A stretch of 64,000 bases of DNA from Nonomuraea helvata (GTDB lineage Bacteria; Actinomycetota; Actinomycetes; Streptosporangiales; Streptosporangiaceae): positions 2,976,001-3,040,000 of the forward strand of contig NZ_BAAAXV010000009.1 of assembly GCF_039535785.1 (NCBI RefSeq). The letters are read 5' to 3'. Shown here in pieces: positions 24,733 through 33,027 of the stretch. The position numbers were made by a program, and so were the translations under genes. The notes under the pieces are model-generated. The model did not search any database and was not told the origin of the DNA. It saw nothing but the letters and a program-made list of their open reading frames with translations. Each line of letters starts with the position of its first letter. Position 1 is the stretch's first letter.

Positions 24733-26307
24733 TTACGGCGTCACCGGGCTGCCGCCGAAGGTCACGACCAGGCGGCCGTCCGCGGCGAAGGACCAGTGCA
24801 GGGCGCCGGAGTAGGAGGAGCACCGGGACCCGTTCGAGCCGGACCAGAACTGGTTGGAGCCGTCGGCGTCACCGACGATCCGGTCGTTGGTCCCGCTGCC
24901 GCTCCGGCAGGAGGTGTTGTTGCGGAACACCGAGGTGCCGGCGTCGAACGAGAAGTTCCGCTCGGTGTTGTCGATGCTGACGTTGTTCGAGATCGACATC
25001 GTGCCGGGGTTGCGGTTGTAGGTGAACCCGTGCTTGCCGTTGTGGTAGGCGATGTTGCGCCGGATGGTGTGGTTGACCGCGATGTCCTCGCCACCGAGCT
25101 TGTAGCCGTTGCGGTCGCCGTTGCCGGCCTGGCTGCCGTCGCTGAGGGTGCCGTTGTTGTACGACAGGGAGTCCTCGATGGTCACCGGGCCGATGGCACC
25201 CGTGTCCGTCTTGGTGTAGAGGTCCCAGCCGTCGTCGATGTTGTTGCGGGACACGCAGTAGCGGAAGACGTTGCCGGAGCCGACGGTGAGCTTCGCGGCG
25301 AAGCCGTCGGCGTCCTCGCCGTCGGAGTCGGCGTTGTCGTGTGACAACGCGCTCAGGATGAGGTTGTTGGACGGCCACTGGTCGCGGGGCGTGTCGGAGG
25401 CGATCCGCGAGAGCTGCAGCCCCGTGTCTCGGTTGAAGCGCGTCTCCGTACGCTCGATGATGTTGTTGCTGCCACCGACGAAGATCCCGTTGTCACCGGC
25501 GCGCTCGACGACGATGCCGTAGACGTGCCAGTACGACCCGTTCACGGCGAGCCCGCGGGCGGCCGAGTCCTCGCTCTGGGCCGAGAAGTTCAGGATCGGG
25601 GTCTCACCCGGGTAGGCGGACAGCTTCTTGCGGGCGCTCGAGGTGCCGTTGTTGCCCGGCGCGATGGTGACCGTCTGCGAGTAGTTGTACGTCCCGCCGC
25701 GCATGTAGATCGTGCCGCCGGAGGTGACGCGGGTGATCGCCGAGGTGAGCGTCGTCGGGTCCGCCTGCGTTCCGGCCCCGCTGTCCTTGCCGTTCGGCGC
25801 CACGTACAGCGTGCCGCTCGACGGCGGAGGCGTCGTGCCGCCCGCTTCGACGTCGATGTAGTCGATGTTGGGCAGGCCGTTCGAGGTGGTCGGGTTGAAC
25901 CGGATGGTGTTGCTGCCGGAGTTCAGCGAGACGGTGAGCGTCTTGGTGACCCAGGTGTTCCATGCGCCCGTGCCCTCGTACGAGACACTCTGCGCGGTCG
26001 AGCCGTTGACGATCAGATCGGACGACCGGGCACCCGTGGTCCCGTTGGCGAACCGCACGCTCACCGTCGCCGTCCCGGCCGTGCCGGCGTTCACCGTGAA
26101 CTGGGCGTAGGCGCCGGTGGCGTTGGTGCCGTTGCAGAACCCGCTGCCTGAGTACCCGGACCAGTTGCTGTCGATGGTGCCGCTGCAGACAGCGGGCGAG
26201 CTCTCCGCCTCATACCGCGTCGGCGCCGCCTGCGCGGCGGTCTGTGACAGTGTGACGAATGCCCCGGCTAACAGGCCGGCGCACGCGAGGACGGCTTTCA
26301 GGCGCAT
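24733..26307 (-). CDS. Secreted PL9-type pectate lyase with CBM35/CBM6-like domain
   Basis: A 524-residue secreted protein. A signal peptide (about 1-28, ending AQAA) is followed by a carbohydrate-binding module (about 30-155: YEAESSPAV at the start, IDYIDVEA at the end), a TTPPPSS linker, and a parallel beta-helix lyase domain (about 166-500). Residues D334, D358, D359, D362 and K403 lie in DADGF, IDDGWD and NGYKLGG, the spacing seen for the calcium-binding and catalytic residues of Dickeya Pel9A (D209, D233, D234, D237, K273). It should cleave pectate by beta-elimination outside the cell. ATG 26307 and 26310 both follow GGAG. A LacI-type palindrome lies about 135 bp upstream. Confidence 0.9.
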   Translation of the reverse strand: MRLKAVLACAGLLAGAFVTLSQTAAQAAPTRYEAESSPAVCSGTIDSNWSGYSGSGFCNGTNATGAYAQFTVNAGTAGTATVSVRFANGTTGARSSDLIVNGSTAQSVSYEGTGAWNTWVTKTLTVSLNSGSNTIRFNPTTSNGLPNIDYIDVEAGGTTPPPSSGTLYVAPNGKDSGAGTQADPTTLTSAITRVTSGGTIYMRGGTYNYSQTVTIAPGNNGTSSARKKLSAYPGETPILNFSAQSEDSAARGLAVNGSYWHVYGIVVERAGDNGIFVGGSNNIIERTETRFNRDTGLQLSRIASDTPRDQWPSNNLILSALSHDNADSDGEDADGFAAKLTVGSGNVFRYCVSRNNIDDGWDLYTKTDTGAIGPVTIEDSLSYNNGTLSDGSQAGNGDRNGYKLGGEDIAVNHTIRRNIAYHNGKHGFTYNRNPGTMSISNNVSIDNTERNFSFDAGTSVFRNNTSCRSGSGTNDRIVGDADGSNQFWSGSNGSRCSSYSGALHWSFAADGRLVVTFGGSPVTP

Positions 26308-26441
26308 CATCCTTCTCCAATGGTGTCGGTACGGCGGCGCGGGCGCATGGTCGAGCCGCGTCGGGACGCCGCGTACGAGATCGCCTTCTGTGTCCTTGCC
26401 CGGGCAAAGCATGGAACATCGATGAAACCCCCGCCACAGTA

Positions 26442-26455
26442 GGAAAGCGCTTTCC
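26442..26455. promoter_or_regulatory. LacI-type operator upstream of the pectate lyase
   Basis: GGAAAGCGCTTTCC is a perfect 14-bp palindrome around a central CG, typical of LacI/GalR-family operators in actinobacteria. It lies between the divergent lyase and NmrA-like genes and most simply represses the lyase in the absence of a sugar inducer. No LacI gene is in the window. Confidence 0.75.
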
Positions 26456-26526
26456 CCGCGTCAACTGCCGGTGAAACTTTCATCCACCGCCTGCAACCGG
26501 AATACCGCCGGCCGTAGCGCGGGCTG

Positions 26527-27375
26527 ATGACGAGCATGAGCAGGATTCTTGTGACCGGTGGGACCGGCAATGTCGGCAGGGAGGTGCTGGCCCGGCTTGT
26601 GCACGTCGGCGGCTCCGTACGAGCGCTGGTGAGGGAGCCCCACCGCTTCGCGGCCGGGGTGGAGGCGGCGGAGGGTGACCTGTCCAGGCCGGACACGCTC
26701 GAGCCGGCCCTGGCGGACGTCGAGACCGTCTTCCTGGTCTGGCCCTTTCTCACGGCCGAAGGCGCCTCGGCCGTTCTGGACGTGATCCGGCGCCAGGCCC
26801 GCCGGGTCGTCTACCTCTCGTCCTCGGGAGTGAACGACGGAGCCGAGCGGCAGAGCGACCCGATCAACCAGCTCCATGCCGACATGGAAGGCCTGATCGA
26901 GAGGTCCGGCCTGCGATGGACGTTCCTGCGGGCGAACACCATCGCCTCCAACACCCGCGGGTGGGCCGCGCAGATCCGGGAGACCGGGGTCGTGCGGGGG
27001 CCCGGCATCGCGGCCACCGCCGTGGTCGATCCGCGGGACGTCGCGGCCGTGGCGGCGCGCGTGCTGGTCGACGACGGGCACGCGGGCGCGACGTACGTGC
27101 TGACCGGGCCGGAGGTGGTGAGCAGAGCCGAGCAGGTACGCGCGATCGGCGAGGCCGTGGGGCGCCCGCTGCGTTTCGAGGAGGTGCCCGTGGAGACGGC
27201 ACGCGCGCAGATGCTCGCGGACGGGAGGCCGCCGGCACTGGTGGAGGCCCTGCTGGCGAGCGCGGCGACGCGGCCCCACTCCGGACTGGTCACCTCTGCG
27301 GTGGAGGAGATCACCGGGACGCCGGCACGCACCTTCCGCCAGTGGGCGGCCGACCACGCCGCCGACTTCCGATGA
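26527..27375 (+). CDS. NmrA-like NAD(P)-binding protein
   Basis: A 282-residue relative of the protein at 8443. It begins RILVTGGTGNVGREVLARL (NAD(P) loop), then VVYLSSSGVND and TFLRANTIASNTRGW, and ends with the same TPARTFRQWAADHAADF-like tail (family: PKTFADWCARNAHAF at 8443). It likely binds NAD(P)H; catalytic activity is uncertain. Start ATG 26527 or ATG 26536 (which begins the fold directly). It shares its upstream region with the pectate lyase, including the LacI-type palindrome. Confidence 0.85.
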   Translation: MTSMSRILVTGGTGNVGREVLARLVHVGGSVRALVREPHRFAAGVEAAEGDLSRPDTLEPALADVETVFLVWPFLTAEGASAVLDVIRRQARRVVYLSSSGVNDGAERQSDPINQLHADMEGLIERSGLRWTFLRANTIASNTRGWAAQIRETGVVRGPGIAATAVVDPRDVAAVAARVLVDDGHAGATYVLTGPEVVSRAEQVRAIGEAVGRPLRFEEVPVETARAQMLADGRPPALVEALLASAATRPHSGLVTSAVEEITGTPARTFRQWAADHAADFR

Positions 27376-27567
27376 AGCAGCGGCCCGGGTATGGCGCGGT
27401 CGGCAGGGATTGACGGCCTCACGGTGACAGCCGACCCGTGCCGAGAACGGCGCGGACCACGGCGGCTGCGCGGCCTCGTCAACCGCGCCTTCACCTCGGG
27501 CCGCGCCGATCATCACCGAGGGACCGGTCGCGTTGCCCGTGATACCGGAGCCTGCCAAGATCGATGG

Positions 27568-28575
27568 ATGACGATATCCGGCCGCTGGCGGGAGCTGCTC
27601 CAGGAACGTCTGGAGGAGGCCACGCGCAGGCTGGCCGGCGTTCCGGGTGTGCACGGGTTGATCGTCGGAGGCAGCGTCGGACGGGGTGGTCCCTGGCCGA
27701 TGTCGGACATCGATCTCCTTCCCGTGTACGACGGCGACCCCGAGACGACCGCTGGGCACGTCGGACGCGAGCAGGCAGAGCTCGTGGACTGGTGGGCCGC
27801 CAGCGGCCGAGCGCAGACCCTCGACGTCGGCTGGCTGGCGTTCACCGCGGAGGAGGCGCGGGAGGCCGTGTCCATGGGCGCGTCCATGGGCGCGGACTGG
27901 GCCGTGGAGCGGCTGACGCGGGATCCGCGCTGGTTCCACGGCATGGACAAAGCCTTCCAGGGCCGCTCGGCCGACCCGGATGACCAACTCACGAGCCGCT
28001 TCGTGGGCTGGCTGACCGAGATGCGGTTCCACCCGGCCGTGGTCGAGGCCAGGATCGGATGGTGGCGGCAGAGCGCGGCCGACGCCCGCGACCGGGCGCA
28101 CCGGGAGCGGGCGGAGCTGCGCCTGGAAGCGGCGACGTACCACCTCAGGGACGCGGCCCGCGCCGTGCGGCACGTCGTGCTCGAGCAGTGGGGCGAGCGC
28201 ATGGGGTCGATGGGCAGGGAGTGGACCCGGTTCGAGCGCATGGCCGCGGCCCGTGGCGAGTCCGAGCTGGCCGAACGGATCGCGCTCCTGGCCGGCGCGT
28301 CCGTGACAGGCATCGAGGAGCGCGAACGGCTGGCGCCGAGCTGGCTGCGCGAGCGGATCGACCTGTGCTGGGCGGCCCGCCAGGCCCTGGACGAACCGGT
28401 CACCCCCCAGGAGAACGCCCGCGATCAGATCGCCGCGTTCGGCGTCCACGTGGCCCGCCACCGGCCCGACCTGGCGGGCGCCTGGACCGGCAGCCCCGAT
28501 CCACGCCTGGACGAGCACCTCCGGCTGCTCGACGACACGCCGGCTACGGGGTCTGGACCGCCCTCGCGTACGTGA
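27568..28575 (+). CDS. Nucleotidyltransferase-domain protein
   Basis: A 335-residue soluble protein. The N-terminal GLIVGGSVGRGGPWPMSDIDLLPVY holds the GGS-x(9-13)-DxD motif of the pol-beta-type nucleotidyltransferase superfamily, which includes antibiotic adenylyltransferases and MNT toxins or antitoxins. The remaining 230 residues are mostly helical and rich in Arg and Trp. It probably transfers a nucleotide to a small molecule or protein. ATG 27568 begins just before the domain. It overlaps the convergent gene at 28544 by 32 bp at the 3' end. Confidence 0.75.
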   Translation: MTISGRWRELLQERLEEATRRLAGVPGVHGLIVGGSVGRGGPWPMSDIDLLPVYDGDPETTAGHVGREQAELVDWWAASGRAQTLDVGWLAFTAEEAREAVSMGASMGADWAVERLTRDPRWFHGMDKAFQGRSADPDDQLTSRFVGWLTEMRFHPAVVEARIGWWRQSAADARDRAHRERAELRLEAATYHLRDAARAVRHVVLEQWGERMGSMGREWTRFERMAAARGESELAERIALLAGASVTGIEERERLAPSWLRERIDLCWAARQALDEPVTPQENARDQIAAFGVHVARHRPDLAGAWTGSPDPRLDEHLRLLDDTPATGSGPPSRT

Positions 28576-29014
28576 GCTCGAAGTCGAGGTCCCAGGTCTG
28601 GCCGTCCTTCGACATCTCCCATCGGGCGTTCACGGTGTCGCCGTCGGCGCTGAACGTGCCGTGGAAGCGCTGGTTGAAGCCCGGCGCGTGCCGCCAGATC
28701 CGCCACTCGCCGTCCGCCAGCGTCATCCGGTAGACCCGGTGCACGCCGCGCGCGTCGGCGTACAGCATGGTGAACTCCTCCGTGGTGTCGTCGAGCCCGA
28801 TCAGGGCGACGGTCGGGAACGGCGCGTTGTCCCGCCACGCCTGCGGGGCGGTGGCCGGCAGCGGCTCGGCGTCGGTGAACTGGCGGAGGAACTGGCCGTC
28901 GTCCTGCCAGGCGAACTCGGTCCAGGCACGCCCGACTCCGTTCACCTTCGGCTGCACCGTCCACCGGCCGACCAGGACGTCGAGCCGGGCGAGCGCGAGA
29001 TGTCTGTTGAGCAT
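28544..29014 (-). CDS. Conserved hypothetical protein, DUF1579-like
   Basis: A 156-residue soluble protein with the LVGRWTVQPKVNGVGRAWTEF opening and repeated beta-strand pattern (GEWRIWRHAPGFNQRFHGTF, NARWEMSKDGQTWDLDFEL) typical of small beta-barrel proteins annotated DUF1579 or lipocalin-like in actinobacteria. Ligand and role are unknown. ATG 29014 begins the fold directly. Its 3' end overlaps the nucleotidyltransferase gene. Confidence 0.72.
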   Translation of the reverse strand: MLNRHLALARLDVLVGRWTVQPKVNGVGRAWTEFAWQDDGQFLRQFTDAEPLPATAPQAWRDNAPFPTVALIGLDDTTEEFTMLYADARGVHRVYRMTLADGEWRIWRHAPGFNQRFHGTFSADGDTVNARWEMSKDGQTWDLDFELTYARAVQTP

Positions 29015-29139
29015 GTCGAAGCCCCTTCCGGCGTTCTCACGATGAGACTATCGGCAGTCGCCCGCACGCTAAGTGCCGGTTGAATTACTTTTCATCTGGA
29101 GCTGGTCCTCGTCAGCGCGAGGTCATATTCTCACGCCTC

Positions 29140-29919
29140 GTGAAACTTCTCATGACCGCGGTGCTGACGGCCGCCCTCATGGTGCCTTTAGCCGGAACGG
29201 CCACCGCCGAGGCTGCCGCATATCCCGTCAAGCACCCCAAGCTCATCGCCAACCCGCTTTATGACGCGGGCCCGCTGCCCACGACGACCTGTACGGAGCC
29301 GAAGGTCAAGCCGGGGGACCGCAAGCTGGCCCGCGCCTACGTCGACGCGGTCGTCGCCTGCATGGAAACCACCTGGGAACAGCACCTCACCGGCGCCGGC
29401 CTGGCATACTCCAAGATCAAGCTGCGGCACGTCGCCAAAATGCCCAAGACCTGCGGCATCAAGCCGACCAAAGACGACTCGCAGGCGTGGTATTGCGTGA
29501 AAACCCGCACGCTGTTCTTCCAGATCGGCAAGAACTGGGTCGCCGATCCCGAGGACCTCTGGCTGTTCGAGACGGTCGCCTATATGTACGGCTATCACGT
29601 TCAGAATGTGACCGGCATCCGGGTCGCCTATGACGCCGTGCGGTACCGCAACAAGGCCGAGTATTTCGAGCAGGATCGCCGCTACCGGCTCCAGAAGGAT
29701 TGCCTCGCCGGCGCCTTCCTGAAGAGCGTCTGGCCGATGGAGGGACGGACCACGAAGGACTGGAATTACTACCTGAGTCTGCTCTCAGGTGACGCCCGCG
29801 GTGAAGACCGGGACGAAGGCAAGGCGGCCACCAGGCGCGCCTGGTCCAAGCGCGGCTTCGCCACCGGCGATCCCGGATCGTGCAACACCTGGACGGCCCC
29901 GTCGTCCAAGGTGGCGTAG
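29140..29919 (+). CDS. Secreted pseudo-metallopeptidase (YpfJ-type) without zinc ligands
   Basis: A 259-residue secreted protein with a signal peptide (about 1-27, ending ATAEAA). It aligns by eye with actinobacterial neutral zinc metallopeptidases: FETVAYMYGYHVQNVTG at 143-159 occupies the place of the family's AHEYGHHVQ, and RLQKDCLAGAF at 183-193 the place of ELQADC. The zinc-binding and catalytic His-Glu-His are replaced (Tyr148, Met149, Tyr152), so it should be inactive as a protease. It may have been repurposed as a binding protein. GTG 29140 or ATG 29152 starts are possible; no good ribosome site exists. A strong hairpin follows the stop. Confidence 0.72.
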   Translation: MKLLMTAVLTAALMVPLAGTATAEAAAYPVKHPKLIANPLYDAGPLPTTTCTEPKVKPGDRKLARAYVDAVVACMETTWEQHLTGAGLAYSKIKLRHVAKMPKTCGIKPTKDDSQAWYCVKTRTLFFQIGKNWVADPEDLWLFETVAYMYGYHVQNVTGIRVAYDAVRYRNKAEYFEQDRRYRLQKDCLAGAFLKSVWPMEGRTTKDWNYYLSLLSGDARGEDRDEGKAATRRAWSKRGFATGDPGSCNTWTAPSSKVA

Positions 29920-29928
29920 CCCGGCGTT

Positions 29929-29953
29929 CGCGGTGGTCCGCCGGGCCACCGCG
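29929..29953 (+). terminator. Hairpin after the pseudo-metallopeptidase gene
   Basis: CGCGGTGG (29929-29936) pairs perfectly with CCACCGCG (29946-29953) across a 9-nt loop, 10 bp after the stop and 24 bp before the next start. Confidence 0.6.
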
Positions 29954-29976
29954 GCCGTCTCGATAAGGTCGTTCCC

Positions 29977-30936
29977 GTGTATCCCCCCATCGAGCCGTAC
30001 GACCACGGCATGCTCGACACCGGCGACGGCAACCTCGTCTACTGGGAGGTCTGCGGCAACCCGGAAGGGAAGCCCGCGCTCGTCGTCCACGGCGGCCCGG
30101 GGGCGGGATGCTCGACGTCCGTCCGCAAGACGTTCGATCCGGAGCGCTACCGGATCGTCCTGTTCGACCAGCGAAACTGCGGCCGCAGCCGGCCGCACGC
30201 CAGTGACCCCGCCACCGACCTGAGCACCAACACCACCCACCACCTGATCGCCGACATGGAGCGGCTGCGCGAGCACCTGGGCATCGACAAGTGGCTGCTG
30301 TACGGCGGCTCGTGGGGCTCGACGCTGATGCTGGCCTACGCCGAGGCTCATCCGGAGCGGGTGTCGGAGATGGTCATCGTGGCGGTCACGAACATGCGGC
30401 GCTCCGAGATCGACTGGCTCTACCGCGGCGTCGGCCGGTTCTTCCCGGAGGAGTGGGAGCGGTTCAGGCAGGGCGTGCCCGAGGCCGACCGCGACGGCGA
30501 CACGTTCGCGCTGCTGGCGGCGTACTCGCGGCTCATGGCCGACCCCGAGCCTGAGGTGCGCGCGAAGGCGGCCCACGACTGGGCGGCCTGGGAGGACGTG
30601 GTGATCTCCGGGGAGCCCAACGGCACGAAGAACGTCTACAGCGACCGCCCGGCCGAGGACCTGCACGCGCTGGTCCGCATCTGCGCCCACTACTTCTCCA
30701 ACGCCGCCTGGCTGGAGGAGGGCGTGCTGCTGCGGGAGGCGGGGCGGCTGGCCGGGATCCCCGGCGTGCTGATCCACGGCCGCCTCGACCTGAGCTGCCC
30801 GCTCGACACTGCGTGGGAGCTGGCCAAGGCGTGGCCGGACGCCAAGCTGGTCGTCGTGGAGGACTCCGGGCACACCGGGAGCGAGACGCTCAAGAAGGAG
30901 CTCCTCGCGGCCACCGACGGCTTCGCCGGCAAGTGA
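29977..30936 (+). CDS. pip: Proline iminopeptidase
   Basis: A 319-residue alpha/beta hydrolase of peptidase family S33. The oxyanion motif HGGPGAGC is at 38-45, the nucleophile S112 lies in GGSWGST, and the other triad residues are D271 (HGRLDLSCP) and H299 (EDSGHTG). FDQRNCGRSRPH matches the FDQRGCGRSRPH signature of prolyl aminopeptidases, which release N-terminal proline in the cytoplasm. The Asn in place of Gly in QRNCGR is a small deviation. GTG 29977 begins directly with the conserved MYPPIEPY. It appears monocistronic. Confidence 0.92.
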   Translation: MYPPIEPYDHGMLDTGDGNLVYWEVCGNPEGKPALVVHGGPGAGCSTSVRKTFDPERYRIVLFDQRNCGRSRPHASDPATDLSTNTTHHLIADMERLREHLGIDKWLLYGGSWGSTLMLAYAEAHPERVSEMVIVAVTNMRRSEIDWLYRGVGRFFPEEWERFRQGVPEADRDGDTFALLAAYSRLMADPEPEVRAKAAHDWAAWEDVVISGEPNGTKNVYSDRPAEDLHALVRICAHYFSNAAWLEEGVLLREAGRLAGIPGVLIHGRLDLSCPLDTAWELAKAWPDAKLVVVEDSGHTGSETLKKELLAATDGFAGK

Positions 30937-31252
30937 TAGGGCGGGACCCGCGGCTCGCGATCGTCTGGGGGCGTTAGGACGGCGCCAGTGGTGACCATCG
31001 CCTCGCCGTCGGTCGATTCCGTACGGTTGAGCCGCGGGCCCGTGGGGACAGCGCGCATTTCTGCCTGCTGACCTGCAGTAACCGTAGCCGCGGTGGATGT
31101 CCGCACACCACCGATTTATCCCCCGTGTCAGCCGATCTTCATCTGCCGGCCGGGAGGAAGCGCCACCCCTCCTTTCGAAAACAGTATGGAAAACATCGGC
31201 AACGGTCAGTAATGTGTGCGTTGGGTGATGCTCCAGTGACAGGAGGTGCGCG
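30937..31252. other. Left flank of the tnpB fragment
   Basis: No gene is seen in 316 bp. TACGGTT (31022-31028) pairs with AACCGTA (31080-31086), enclosing a CTGC...GCAG hairpin, and GCCGCGG occurs on both sides (about 31031 and 31087). The 70 bp before tnpB are AT-richer and contain its ribosome site. This may be the left end of an IS605-like element; exact boundaries cannot be set by eye. Confidence 0.35.
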
Positions 31253-31984
31253 ATGGCGATCCGCCGCTCGGCCGCCAAACGGCACGGCTTGCCCTCGGTC
31301 GTGCAACTGCGGCTCACCCCCACCCCCACCCAGGCCGGCGCCCTGGCCACCGCCATCCAGGTGTGCAACCAGGCAGCCACCTACATCTCCCGCCTGGCCT
31401 GGCAGCAGCGCACCTTCCCCGTCCTGGACCTGCACCGGCTCGCCTACCACCAAGCGCGCGCCCACTTCGGCGGGCTGGGCGCTCAAGCGACCGTGCGGGC
31501 CATCGCCCGGGTGGCGGGCGCCTACGCCAACCGTCGTGCCACCAAGAAGCGGGCGCACATCTTCCGCCCGCACGGGGCCATCCCTTACGACGCACGGCTG
31601 ATGACCTGGAACAGGGATGCCCGCATCGTGTCGCTGTGGACCCCTGCAGGTCGCGTGCACATCTCCTACACCGGCCGTGAGGAAGACCTCAAAGCGCTCG
31701 ATACGCTCCCGGTCGGGGAGGCCGACCTGATCTGCCGCAAAGGCGTGTGGCTGCTGCAGGTGGCCGTCACCCTGTCCAAGCCAGCGGTGCGCGAGCCGGT
31801 TTGCGGCTTCCTAGGAGTCGATCAAGGAGTGGCGAACCTGGCGGTCACCTCTGATGGGGCGGTGCTGCCTGGCCGCGCTCTGCCTGGGCCTATCCACGAT
31901 AACGGCCACGTCCGCGCCCTGCGGGAGCGGCGGTACCGGCAGCGCCGCCGGTTGCAGAAGAAGGGCACGAGCGCGGCGCGGCGG
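31253..31984 (+). mobile_element. tnpB: TnpB (IS605 OrfB-type) N-terminal fragment
   Basis: Residues 1-244 of a 367-residue frame match the first part of TnpB nucleases: the wedge-like N-terminus (VVQLRLTPTPTQAGALATAI), a middle region with SKPAV, and RuvC motif I (CGFLGVDQGVANLAVTSDG, Asp190), then an Arg-rich helix ERRYRQRRRLQKKGTSAARR. The RuvC II Glu, zinc ribbon and RuvC III Asp are missing, so it cannot cut DNA. AGGAGG lies 6 nt upstream of the ATG. After about 31984 the frame continues without a break into an unrelated oxidoreductase. No TnpA transposase is present. Confidence 0.85.
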
Positions 31985-32356
31985 GTGAGCGAGCTGCTCG
32001 AAGGCGCGCTGGCCGACCCCGACTTCTACTTCGACGCCCTGAGCCAGGCGCGGCTGCCGTCGTGGTCGAAGGGCCGGGTGGCGCTCGTGGGGGACGCCGC
32101 CTACTGCGCCTCCCCGGCCTCGGGGGCCGGGGCCGAGCTGGCCGTGGTGGGGGCGTACCGGCTCGCGGAGGAGCTCGCGGGCGCCTCCGACCACCGGGTC
32201 GCCTTCCGCAGGTACGAGGAGAGCCACAGGGAGCTGGTCAACCGCAAGCAGCGGATCGGGCCGAACGTTCGCATGATGGTGCCGAAGAACCACCTGGGCA
32301 TGTGGGCGCGGAACGCGTTCGCCACGTCGATGGGGCTCCTCAGCCGGGGCTCATAG
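31985..32356 (+). pseudogene. C-terminal end of an FAD-dependent monooxygenase, fused to TnpB
   Basis: Residues 245-367 of the fused frame read DFYFDALSQARLPSWSKG, then RVALVGDAAYCASPASGAG (the GD motif that binds FAD ribose) and AVVGAYRLAEELAGASDH, the standard last third of a PHBH-type aromatic hydroxylase. The dinucleotide-binding N-terminus (GxGxxG) is not in the window. The joint suggests that a deletion removed the 3' part of tnpB and the 5' part of the monooxygenase. If expressed, the fusion would be 367 residues, but neither half should be active. It ends 6 bp into the oppositely oriented LysE gene. Confidence 0.85.
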
Positions 32357-32971
32357 GAGGCGGGCGACGAGGAGTGCCGCGAAGACCAGCAGCGCCGCCC
32401 CGCACGCCGCCTCCAGGAGCCGTACGGCGAGCGGCGGCAGGGCTCTGCGTAGCAGCGCGATGAGTCCCGCGCAGACGAAGCACCAGGCCAGCGAGGAGGT
32501 CATGAAACCGGTGAAGAAGGCGGCCAGGCTCGCCAGGCCCGCGTCCTCGCCCAGTACGGAGCTGACGGCGCCGGCCGCGCCCGACCAGTAGACGACGTTC
32601 CACGGGTTGCCGAGCGACATGGCGGCCCCGAGGGTGACCCCGCCCCGCCGCGAAACGCGGCTCGGAGCATCGGGACGCGGGAAGGCCGCGTCGCGCAGCC
32701 CCGTCACCCCGAGCCAGGCGAGGAGCAGGCAGCCGGCGACCGTCAGCGGCACGCGCAGGGCCGGAACGGTGAACAGCGCCCCGACCCCGGCCAGCCCGAG
32801 CAGCGCCCACACGGCGTCGCCCGCCAGCGACCCGACCTGCACCGCGAACGCGGGACCGAATCCGCCCCGCACGCCCCGCCGCAACGACTCGCTGAACACC
32901 GCACCCGGCGCCGCGTTGAACAGCAGCCCGATCCACAGGGCCAGCAGGAAGACTTCGGACACGGCGCTCAC
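32351..32971 (-). CDS. LysE-family translocator
   Basis: A 206-residue integral membrane protein with about six helices. LLFNAAPGAVFSESLRRGVRGGF matches the LysE N-terminal signature (with NAAPGAV for the usual TPGPN/A), and SLGNPWNVVYWSG is the family's NP motif region. It probably exports an amino acid or small metabolite. GTG 32971 starts the protein, or GTG 32962. It lies downstream of the MDMPI-type gene, 56 bp away on the same strand. Confidence 0.82.
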   Translation of the reverse strand: MSAVSEVFLLALWIGLLFNAAPGAVFSESLRRGVRGGFGPAFAVQVGSLAGDAVWALLGLAGVGALFTVPALRVPLTVAGCLLLAWLGVTGLRDAAFPRPDAPSRVSRRGGVTLGAAMSLGNPWNVVYWSGAAGAVSSVLGEDAGLASLAAFFTGFMTSSLAWCFVCAGLIALLRRALPPLAVRLLEAACGAALLVFAALLVARLL

Positions 32972-33027
32972 TGCAACGGCCGGGGGACCCGGCCATGTGG
33001 CGCTGACTTCATGCCGGTCAGATTAGG

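Noticed and set aside
31022..31086. A definite IS605 left end or small RNA
   Set aside because: Only a 7-bp helix with weak interior pairing was found; boundaries and homology cannot be shown by eye, so it is kept as a low-confidence flank.
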